Assembly: GCA_028829895.1 (NCBI GenBank)
Contig: CM054179.1
Coordinates: forward strand, 111,611,221-111,675,220
Length of the DNA stretch: 64,000 nucleotides
Origin: Sinotaia quadrata
Lineage: Eukaryota > Mollusca > Gastropoda > Architaenioglossa > Viviparidae
Reading direction: 5' to 3'
The translations under genes and the position numbers were made by a program. Positions 61,101 through 64,000 of this stretch are shown in pieces. The notes below the pieces were generated by a model. It searched no databases. It was not told the DNA's origin and worked only from the letters and a program-made list of their open reading frames with translations. Numbering within the stretch: the first letter of the stretch is position 1; every line of letters starts with the position of its first letter.

Positions 61101-63333
61101 ACTTGTCTAAATCTAACCAAATTCCACATGAGGCATTGATTGAGATACATGTACTCTTTTATAATAGGCTCTCAAATGGCCTCAAGATCTGCATTCAATG
61201 GGGTAACTTGTATGTGTAAGTGAATGTGTGACCCCCAAATAATATGTACAAAAACCAGGTAAAACCTATTTTATTCTAAACAATTCTAATTCATTCCATA
61301 AATATCTTTCTTTAAAAAAAATATTTACTGCACTATACACCACTGATATATTTAAAATCCATTTACTATGCTACTGACATATAGATGATAAAATCGACCA
61401 AGTTTTTCATAAATAGAATGCAATCAATAGCATTTATTTCATGTAATGAACAAAAGCAAAATGAATGATATGCAGAATGAGAGGGAGATTAAACAAATAA
61501 ATAATCAGATAACTAAAACAAATGATTCTGTTATTTTTCACAATTGCCCACCTTCAGTTCATCCATTAACTTGAGACCATTATATCGGTATATCGAGTAG
61601 AAAGCTGGTACCAATTTCCTGAATTAGAGAATCATAATATATATGAAAACCATAATTTTATCAAGAAATGCTAATAAAAATAGCATATACTTCATTACAA
61701 TATTTGTGGGACTTTTTTACCCAAAGGGGTGAAAACATACACGAGTTATGGTGGAGCAGTGGAATAGAAAGCGAAGTGCATAGGAAAAATTAAGGTTAAG
61801 CTCAAGTTAAGCTTTTCTAAGAATAAAAATATAAAGAGTGTAAGAGATATCACATAGCAAATAGCAAAACTGAAATATGTGAGTAAACACAGTTGTTAAA
61901 GAGGACAACAATAATATAATGTCTGGTGCCATCCATTGAAAACTCTGAACTGTTGGCAATCAATTTTAATTTCAGCTGCTGACCACTAAACAAATGAAAA
62001 AAAACCTCCTCTCTTAAGTCTTAAATAAAGAAAAGAAATAAAACACACTCACTTTACAGAACTTTTTCCACCACTGGTTTTAGTACCAAAGTTTAAATTA
62101 GCATCCACTTTTAGATCAGAAAGAATGATGTCAAAAAGAAGTTTTCCAAGCTAGGACAAACAAAAACAAAACTGCTGTACAAGAATAACATCAATAATAA
62201 AAGATAGTTAAAGCGTGCAATACATGGTAGTTAAAAATAGCATAGATAAGCAAAGACAGTTCTTAAAATGTGACATCAGTAAGAAAAGACAGTTGATAAA
62301 GAATGACATATTAACAGAGTTAAAGAATAGCATAGATATACAAATATATCATAAGAAAAGACAACTGATATAGAATGACATAAAAGAGTTAAACTAAGAA
62401 AGCATAGATATGCAAATATATCAGTAAGAAAAGACAGCTGATAAAGAATGATATAACAGAATTAAAGAATAGTATAGATACGCAAAGACATCAGTAAGAA
62501 AAGACAGTCAAAAATAAATAAGCAAAGACAGAAGGTAAAGACAAAGTGAACAGGAATCCACTTTATACATACATATTTATAACACTAAATATTTCAGTAT
62601 GTTAACATTTCTAAATGTCCTGATAAAGTTTAAGTAGCCAGCATCTGTTCCAAGAAAATCCACACATGATTAATATCATACTCAAATTCTGTTCTAGAAA
62701 ATACACACAATTAATATCATACTCAATTTCTGTTCTAGAAAATACACACATTAATGATTTAAATTCTAGTCTAGAAAATGCAGTAAATGTTAGTTTCATG
62801 CTCAAATTTTGTTCAAGTAAAAATGCACATAATTAAAGTTATGTTCAAATTTTGTTCTTGAAAATGAAGTCATAGTTAAACATCATATTCAAATTCTTTT
62901 CTGGAAAATCTATACATAATTAATTTCATGCTCAAATTATGTGCAAGAAAATACACACATAATTCATGCTCAAATTCTGTTATAGAAAATCTATATACAA
63001 TTAATTTCATGCTCAAATTCTGTTATAGAAAATCTATATACAATTAATTCATAAATTCCATTCCAAGAAAATCAGAATACACTTTTGTATGATCATGTTT
63101 TGTTCATGACAATCTGGACATAATTTGTTTTGCTTATATGACCAAGAACATAAGACTGCACTGGATATATAAATATTGCTATTGTTACACCACAAACAAC
63201 ATATACATGACTTCTGTAGATATAGAAATATTGCTTACCCCAACCATTACAAAGTACACATAACTGTTCTAATTACTGAAATATTACTTACCCCAACCAC
63301 AACAAATACTGGCCACGCTCTCTCAGCAGTGTC
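32767..63333 (-). CDS. POLRMT: Mitochondrial DNA-directed RNA polymerase, 3' part of a split gene (20 exons, last 680 residues)
   Basis: This gene encodes the single-subunit, T7-like RNA polymerase that transcribes mitochondrial DNA and primes its replication in the matrix. Twenty exons on the minus strand join in phase to 2,043 nt ending in TGA at 32767-32769. The joined protein follows metazoan POLRMT without gaps: fingers/thumb region, the [11 protein letters not shown] block, motif A ([16 protein letters not shown]), motif B ([10 protein letters not shown]), motif C (VHDCFWTH) and the conserved C-terminus ending in TYFFS. Predicted catalytic residues are Asp at 46186-46188, Lys at 45042-45044, Tyr at 45018-45020 and Asp at 37415-37417, by analogy with T7 RNA polymerase. 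The mitochondrial presequence, PPR region and start codon lie beyond 64,000. All introns are GT-AG except the one after the exon at 45716, which is GC-AG. Identification is very secure; a few junctions, noted per exon, have alternatives. Confidence 0.96.
33085..33128. repeat. CA then TA microsatellite
   Basis: About 12 CA units followed by about 10 TA units, in the last POLRMT intron. Confidence 0.95.
33150..33360 (+). mobile_element. Dispersed repeat family, short diverged copy
   Basis: It matches the 3' part of the 17.1-18.66 kb element: ATTACATCAGCAAATCCTAG, GTGATTTTCAACTCTGGTAC and a terminal TCTGTTCTGTCAC. Confidence 0.5.
34328..34404 (-). CDS. POLRMT: POLRMT exon (near C-terminus)
   Basis: A 77-nt exon. 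After completing an Asn codon it codes [20 protein letters not shown] and then NVPSR. It corresponds to the LKETLQAVPKPG segment before the C-terminal tail. The acceptor is TCTAG and the donor CGAG/GTGGGT. Phase fits both neighbours. Confidence 0.9.
34725..34820. repeat. ~52-bp direct duplication
   Basis: Two copies of CTCTAACACATTTTTTTGTA followed by ATGCTTATGCAAACATAATCAATTT. Confidence 0.92.
34984..35078 (-). CDS. POLRMT: POLRMT exon (ICRxQFxxLHxxPILxDLS block)
   Basis: A 95-nt exon coding [20 protein letters not shown] and then [11 protein letters not shown], left with two bases. It matches the VCREQFVxLHxEPILxDLSRFL segment of vertebrates. The acceptor is TTGTAG and the donor TAA/GTACTT. 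Several decayed tandem copies of its first ~65 nt with acceptor lie upstream at 35090-35495. Confidence 0.94.
35090..35495 (-). pseudogene. Tandem decayed copies of a POLRMT exon start
   Basis: Four or so ~100-bp units upstream of the exon at 34984-35078. At least three keep an intact acceptor, TTTTGTAG/ATATGTTG (near 35155, 35248 and 35345). Each is followed by exon-like AGCAGTTTATTG and ATTAGAGGACTTGTCC stretches. Reading frames are broken. They look like unequal tandem duplications of acceptor plus ~65 nt of exon. Confidence 0.8.
36630..36830 (+). repeat. Dispersed repeat pair, copy 1
   Basis: Matches 43735-43920: TTCAAGTTCTGCAGTCTTTA, GAATAGTTTTAATTATTCCA and GGTTCCTCATA. Class unknown. 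Confidence 0.65.
37070..37235. repeat. ~82-bp direct duplication
   Basis: Two copies of CTTGCAAAGTAACAG.GTTTGGGT...AGAGAAACTCCAT, ending AGGTCTGAAAATG. Confidence 0.93.
37256..37395. repeat. Repeats of donor-side sequence of POLRMT motif C exon
   Basis: Imperfect copies of ATTCATGATCTCTACATCAC, which spans the 3' end of the exon at 37373-37445. They occur at about 37268, 37310 and 37345. Confidence 0.7.
37373..37445 (-). CDS. POLRMT: POLRMT exon, catalytic motif C
   Basis: A 73-nt exon coding [20 protein letters not shown] and then [12 protein letters not shown] is palm motif C. Asp at 37415-37417 is the second predicted metal ligand (T7 Asp812). Phase sets the donor at AAG/GTTTGT. Imperfect copies of the donor-side sequence lie just downstream at about 37256-37365. 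Confidence 0.96.
38293..38391 (-). CDS. POLRMT: POLRMT exon ([20 protein letters not shown] block)
   Basis: A 99-nt exon whose first base completes a Ser codon. It codes [20 protein letters not shown] and then [12 protein letters not shown], a hallmark POLRMT segment that shapes the palm near motif C. The acceptor is TACAG and the donor GCG/GTAAGA. Confidence 0.98.
38690..38825. repeat. Overlapping direct duplications
   Basis: AAAAAAGAATATAAAATTTC occurs three times, and CTATTTTTAGTTTTGAACAG plus ATTATAAAGATGG twice. Confidence 0.9.
38886..41833. mobile_element. 2.93-kb foldback DNA transposon with 7-bp target duplication
   Basis: The element at 38893-41826 starts TAGGTAGCGGCAC and ends with the exact reverse complement GTGCCGCTACCTA. 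It is flanked by ATACAAT at 38886-38892 and 41827-41833. Inside, arms at about 39757-40300 and 41295-41826 are inverted copies (AGGTAGCAGCACAG at 39758 repeats the terminal motif), with a ~1-kb loop that contains two ~210-bp diverged tandem copies (40480-40850). There is no transposase frame, so it is non-autonomous. A partial right-arm copy sits at 55570-55868. Confidence 0.82.
42003..42160 (-). CDS. POLRMT: POLRMT exon ([15 protein letters not shown] block)
   Basis: A 158-nt exon, phase 0 in and two bases out. It starts [20 protein letters not shown] and then [15 protein letters not shown], matching WLTESARLI...VEWVTPLGxPVIQPY. The segment after it ([18 protein letters not shown]) is divergent, as in other species. 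The acceptor is TCTAAG and the donor TTC/GTAAGT. Confidence 0.96.
42395..42565. repeat. ~38-45-bp degenerate minisatellite
   Basis: About four units resembling AAAGACT..GCAATATGCATGTACTACCA. Overlapping minus-strand frames here are artefacts. Confidence 0.85.
43101..43140. repeat. TA then TG microsatellite
   Basis: About ten AT units followed by about eight GT units in a POLRMT intron. Confidence 0.95.
43735..43920 (+). repeat. Dispersed repeat pair, copy 2
   Basis: Direct match to 36630-36830, including AATTATTCCATGTCCCTGAA and CTAGTTCCTCATA. Both lie in POLRMT introns in the same orientation. Confidence 0.65.
44862..45050 (-). CDS. POLRMT: POLRMT exon, motif B (O-helix)
   Basis: A 189-nt exon of 63 codons starting [20 protein letters not shown]. 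Lys 45042-45044 and Tyr 45018-45020 correspond to T7 Lys631 and Tyr639, which handle the incoming NTP and ribose selection. The chosen donor is CAG/GTCTGT after KDIQ. A stronger GTGAGT six bases on (exon end 44856) would add Val-Cys in frame and cannot be excluded. Confidence 0.95.
45716..45793 (-). CDS. POLRMT: POLRMT exon with GC donor
   Basis: A 78-nt exon of 26 codons coding [20 protein letters not shown] and then GCVRRK. Homology requires RRK to be followed directly by VIKQT of the next exon, which fixes the donor at AAAG/GCAAGT. This is a GC-AG intron. No in-frame GT alternative keeps the conserved spacing. Confidence 0.93.
46066..46188 (-). CDS. POLRMT: POLRMT exon, catalytic motif A
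   Basis: A 123-nt exon of 41 codons that begins with palm motif [17 protein letters not shown]. The first Asp (46186-46188) is the predicted Mg2+-binding residue, by analogy with T7 RNA polymerase Asp537. The exon continues [20 protein letters not shown]. The acceptor is TTTCAG and the donor TTG/GTAAGC. Confidence 0.98.
46375..46500 (-). mobile_element. Dispersed repeat family, end fragment (inverted)
   Basis: The reverse complement of 4063-4165 and part of 17105-17150: AACTAATTACAAGTGATG and GACACCACTGGTCTCTC. Confidence 0.5.
46973..47095 (-). CDS. POLRMT: POLRMT exon (GRKWW / EVANAV block)
   Basis: A 123-nt exon of 41 whole codons. It starts [20 protein letters not shown] and ends YICHLPIHQ, immediately before motif A. 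The acceptor is TTTCAG and the donor CAG/GTAAAA. Confidence 0.98.
47476..47632. repeat. ~28-bp minisatellite, ~5 copies
   Basis: The unit is CATTAACGAATCACCCATTC followed by AGGAATCA. It abuts the donor of the POLRMT exon at 47638. Confidence 0.92.
47638..47716 (-). CDS. POLRMT: POLRMT exon
   Basis: A 79-nt exon coding [20 protein letters not shown] and then ADNPLS. It matches RxxRLAFAEEVMDDILDSADxPL of vertebrates. The acceptor is AACAG and the donor TCT/GTATGT. Confidence 0.95.
47815..48090. repeat. ~70-78-bp minisatellite, 4 copies
   Basis: Units contain ATAATTTTGAGTCCTTGAAT, AGCAGCAGTTTGGGAGTTAA and TGGATTTGATTCGTA. Confidence 0.92.
48340..48625. repeat. ~60-90-bp degenerate repeats
   Basis: Three or four units with AGAGTGTTCA.ACTGTT, ACATAATTTACATAA and AAATGAAATA. 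Confidence 0.7.
48665..48776 (-). CDS. POLRMT: POLRMT exon (GLDWLKxHLxNLTG block)
   Basis: A 112-nt exon whose first two bases complete a Gly codon. It codes [20 protein letters not shown] and then [16 protein letters not shown]. It aligns without gaps to the vertebrate SDVARALLxFAxGxPLGxxG segment. The donor is AAAAG/GTATGA. Confidence 0.97.
49575..49875. repeat. ~50-60-bp degenerate minisatellite, ~6 copies
   Basis: Units contain CATGCTAAACATGCC.CC, GATAATTTCTACTAT and TGCACCTTTT. Confidence 0.85.
49998..50082 (-). CDS. POLRMT: POLRMT exon ([11 protein letters not shown] block)
   Basis: An 85-nt exon coding [20 protein letters not shown] and then CPPHFNHL. This is one of the most conserved POLRMT signatures. 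In T7-like polymerases the DxRGR segment contacts the template and hybrid. The acceptor is TGCAG and the donor CTTG/GTAAGA. Confidence 0.98.
50270..50500. repeat. Loose ~65-bp repeats
   Basis: Recurrent GTGAAGAGCTAATTAATCAT, AAGTGAAA.CTTTCA and TGAGAACT segments, poorly conserved. Confidence 0.55.
51526..51646 (-). CDS. POLRMT: POLRMT exon (coiled segment before FRD block)
   Basis: A 121-nt exon. One base completes a Pro codon, followed by [20 protein letters not shown] and then a stretch ending [14 protein letters not shown]. The end corresponds to ALYRLSLAN of vertebrate POLRMT. Phase and homology place the donor at ATG/GTCTGT. This is a weak donor consensus, so the exact end is slightly less sure than the exon itself. 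Confidence 0.9.
53450..53955 (-). repeat. Tandem array copying the donor of a POLRMT exon
   Basis: Units of ~60-65 bp (CATAAGTTGCTAAGGGACAC, AGAAACCAATACTTACTGAG, TTACTCTTATACAACATA) end at the genuine exon/donor junction at 53950/53951. On the minus strand several units keep a perfect GTAAGT donor context (near 53632 and 53749). Others have decayed (GTACGT, GTACAT). Confidence 0.85.
53951..54051 (-). CDS. POLRMT: POLRMT exon (VLDLVLDLF-like block)
   Basis: A 101-nt exon, phase 0 in and two bases out. It codes [20 protein letters not shown] and then [14 protein letters not shown]. This equals the N-G-RVLDLVLxLF...KG...P block and proline-rich loop of POLRMT. Its donor (CC/GTAAGT) abuts a tandem array containing further copies of the same junction (53450-53955). 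Confidence 0.95.
54150..54352. repeat. ~63-67-bp minisatellite, 3 copies
   Basis: The unit is CATTTATTTCATATACAACC, then AGGTTTATATAGATAAAAAG, then TATTAATACCATCAGAGATACA. Confidence 0.95.
55345..55481 (-). CDS. POLRMT: POLRMT exon (N-terminal polymerase helices)
   Basis: A 137-nt exon whose first two bases complete a Val codon. It starts [14 protein letters not shown] and ends [24 protein letters not shown], matching the LNxxAWRVN segment of vertebrate POLRMT. The acceptor is TATCAG and the donor AAG/GTCAGG. Confidence 0.95.
55570..55868 (+). mobile_element. Partial copy of the foldback transposon arm
   Basis: About 300 bp closely matching 41500-41808 in the same orientation: AAGAAACAAGGTATATCAAA, AACTTTATTCAATC.GCGTAG and AAAAGTAACGAAAATGT.CAC. 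It lacks the terminal CCGCTACCTA end, so it is truncated or belongs to a related subfamily. Confidence 0.85.
55913..56103. mobile_element. hAT-like MITE (175 bp) with 8-bp target duplication
   Basis: The element at 55921-56095 is flanked by ATCTAGAG at 55913-55920 and 56096-56103. Ends AAGCATGGTCCAACTG and CAGGGTGGTTCAACTT (reverse complement of the right end) match at 11 of 16 positions. The 8-bp duplication and CAGGG-type terminus are hAT traits. No coding capacity. Confidence 0.75.
56261..57366 (-). mobile_element. piggyBac element remnant with TTAA ends
   Basis: TTAA occurs at 56261-56264 and 57363-57366. The inner ends are ACTCTTTTCTGGGCAGACG on the left and CCCTTTACCGGGTGGATCG on the right (reverse complement), the piggyBac-style CCCTTT terminus. 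Inside, the minus strand carries a broken transposase. The element lies within a POLRMT intron. Confidence 0.78.
56530..57140 (-). pseudogene. Degenerate piggyBac transposase
   Basis: Scattered minus-strand frames give [20 protein letters not shown] near 57135, then KETFDKIAE and [11 protein letters not shown], and [17 protein letters not shown] near 56620. These follow the order FF...ET...IAExTNxYA...W.PT...IKAYFGLxILMG of piggyBac (PGBD) transposases. Stops and frameshifts are frequent and the catalytic DDD region is missing, so it is inactive. Confidence 0.7.
58657..58792 (-). CDS. POLRMT: POLRMT exon (PPLPW block)
   Basis: A 136-nt exon, phase 0 in and one base out. It begins [19 protein letters not shown] and contains [20 protein letters not shown], the strongly conserved MLCPPLPW...GAFLL motif of POLRMT. 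The donor is TCTG/GTAAGC. Confidence 0.95.
59060..59285. repeat. Loose ~60-bp repeats
   Basis: Recurrent GCTAGTGTTTATC.AACACA, CACTAAATGTATCAA and related segments. Confidence 0.5.
59990..60290 (+). repeat. GA-rich dispersed element, copy 2
   Basis: TAAGAGCTGGTGTGTTTGGT followed by AGAAAAAGGAAGAGAGATAG and a long purine tract. It matches the arrangement at 28620-28930. Confidence 0.65.
60499..60733. mobile_element. hAT-like MITE (219 bp) with 8-bp target duplication
   Basis: The element at 60507-60725 begins CAGGGGTGCACAAACTTTTT and ends GCGGTTGGTGCACCCTTG, which are inverted repeats. Flanks are TTATACAG (60499-60506) and TTATATAG (60726-60733), an 8-bp duplication with one difference. The GGCCGCA/GCGGCCCG interior near the right end is typical of widespread hAT MITEs. 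Confidence 0.85.
60800..61025. repeat. Two ~85-bp direct copies
   Basis: Copies share TTACCTATATTCTATTG, GCATGATGG.AAATAAGAAA and TTTTTCTCG.CA.GAAACAAG. Confidence 0.85.
61552..61618 (-). CDS. POLRMT: POLRMT exon (VPAFY block)
   Basis: A 67-nt exon whose first base completes a Lys codon. It codes [20 protein letters not shown] and then LK. The VPAFY/Y segment corresponds to the conserved VPxxYHVY stretch of vertebrate POLRMT. The acceptor is TTCAG and the donor AAG/GTGGGC. Confidence 0.9.
62053..62150 (-). CDS. POLRMT: POLRMT exon
   Basis: A 98-nt exon entered in phase 0 and left with two bases. It starts [18 protein letters not shown] and ends in SSVK. The segment precedes the VPAFY block, as in other metazoan POLRMTs. 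The donor is AAA/GTGAGT and the acceptor CCTAG. Confidence 0.88.
62215..62545. repeat. ~60-65-bp degenerate minisatellite, ~5 copies
   Basis: Units contain GAATAGCATAGATA.GCAAA, ATCAGTAAGAAAAGACAG and TTGATAAAGAATGACAT. Confidence 0.9.
62640..63075. repeat. ~42-bp degenerate minisatellite, ~10 copies
   Basis: Units resemble TTAATTTCATGCTCAAATTC followed by TGTTCTAGAAAATACACACA. A minus-strand frame here is an artefact. Confidence 0.92.
63226..63300 (-). repeat. Direct duplication of a POLRMT splice donor
   Basis: AAATATT(G/A)CTTACCCCAACCA occurs at about 63227 and at the true junction near 63279. On the minus strand both read GGTTGGG/GTAAG, so a complete decoy donor with its last exon bases lies about 50 nt downstream of the real one. 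Confidence 0.8.
63292..63333 (-). CDS. POLRMT: POLRMT exon (first in window)
   Basis: A 42-nt exon, phase 0 at both ends, coding [14 protein letters not shown]. It has a CAG acceptor before GAC and a GTAAGT donor. It reads directly into the LGKLLFD block of the next exon. Being short, it is supported mainly by splice sites and phase. A copy of its donor lies just downstream at 63226-63262. Confidence 0.75.
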
Positions 63334-64000
63334 CTGTACAATGTAAAAAATAAACAATTCAACTGAAGCACAATGTATATATGATACACATAAAATAAAA
63401 TAAAATAAAATAAAATTACAAGAAATTAATTCTGAAAAGCAAGAGCTTTTATCTAAAATGTAATATGATATAATGTCAATGAAAAAAATAAAATGTCAAA
63501 CCAAAACAGTTGCATATTAGAACCAAAAGATATATAACTATAACAATAATTTTATTTTTTAAAAATCATAAATATTTAAAAATAATGAAAAAAACAGGTT
63601 TTATTTGAATACCTACTGCCCAAATACCTAATTCTCTTACTGACATCCAGGTACAAGCCTACTGTTTACTAAGTTGGCAAAGCAGACAATCAGGTCTAAA
63701 TAATCAAATAACCTTCAAATGAAGGCCTTATCTCCCCAAAACTAATATTTCATTCGTTTTAAAATCATTCCAACTCACAAGACTTTACATTCATAAATTT
63801 TTATTGAACCTTTCAAAATGTTTCACAAATTTTCAACAAGCAAAACTATTATGTATTAGACAATATAAAATTGTCCATTTTCATGAATTTTTGTGGATAT
63901 GAAATGATCCCATCGCATTTAATGAATTTTTATGGTTTGTACAAACTCTGAGACCGCTTTATAAGTATTCAGAAACAGTATTATTTTATTAAGTTAATCG
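63334..64000. other. POLRMT intron running off the window
   Basis: AT-rich, with a short (TAAAA)n run near 63390. No further POLRMT exon is visible, so the upstream exons lie beyond the right edge. Confidence 0.6.

Noticed and set aside
1..64000. Bacterial-type operon, phage, defence island or tRNA/rRNA genes
   Set aside because: Intron-split genes, sparse coding and no ribosome-binding sites rule out a prokaryotic system. No tRNA or rRNA sequence was recognised.

Overview
The window is eukaryotic: AT-rich, gene-poor, with split genes, GT-AG introns, microsatellites, minisatellites and transposon remnants. A metazoan POLRMT and a Cys-rich Ig-domain membrane protein, with many lineage-type dispersed repeats, suggest a mollusc, probably a gastropod. 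That placement is an inference; no species marker was found.

Region 1 (about 2.1-22.4 kb, minus strand): a complete-looking gene for a type I membrane protein with extracellular Ig-like modules. Five exons (signal peptide; two Cys-rich modules; two Ig-like exons) splice in one continuous phase to a transmembrane terminal exon. That terminal exon exists twice, in a roughly 1.2-kb tandem duplication, giving predicted products of 357 or 341 residues. Its introns hold a 1.65-kb inverted-repeat element (19.46-21.11 kb), a dead Gypsy pol fragment, a LINE reverse-transcriptase tail, a dispersed 1.5-kb repeat family and many minisatellites.

Region 2 (22.5-32.7 kb): intergenic. It holds minisatellites, a second copy of a dispersed repeat, a broken THAP-type zinc finger, a GA-rich element, a tRNA-like SINE candidate and one doubtful plus-strand exon.

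Region 3 (32.77-63.33 kb, minus strand): the 3' part of POLRMT, the mitochondrial RNA polymerase. Twenty coding exons could be placed base by base. They sum to 2,043 nt (680 codons plus stop) with no phase conflict and cover the polymerase domain including motifs A, B and C. The 5' exons lie beyond the right edge. One intron is GC-AG. Its introns hold a 2.93-kb foldback transposon with a 7-bp target duplication, a piggyBac remnant with TTAA ends, two hAT-like MITEs, and tandem arrays that carry copies of neighbouring splice sites or exon segments.

The two genes are not obviously related in function. I found no CRISPR array, operon, phage or rRNA/tRNA gene. The most unusual signals are the splice-junction-bearing tandem arrays, the duplicated transmembrane exon and the two large inverted-repeat elements.
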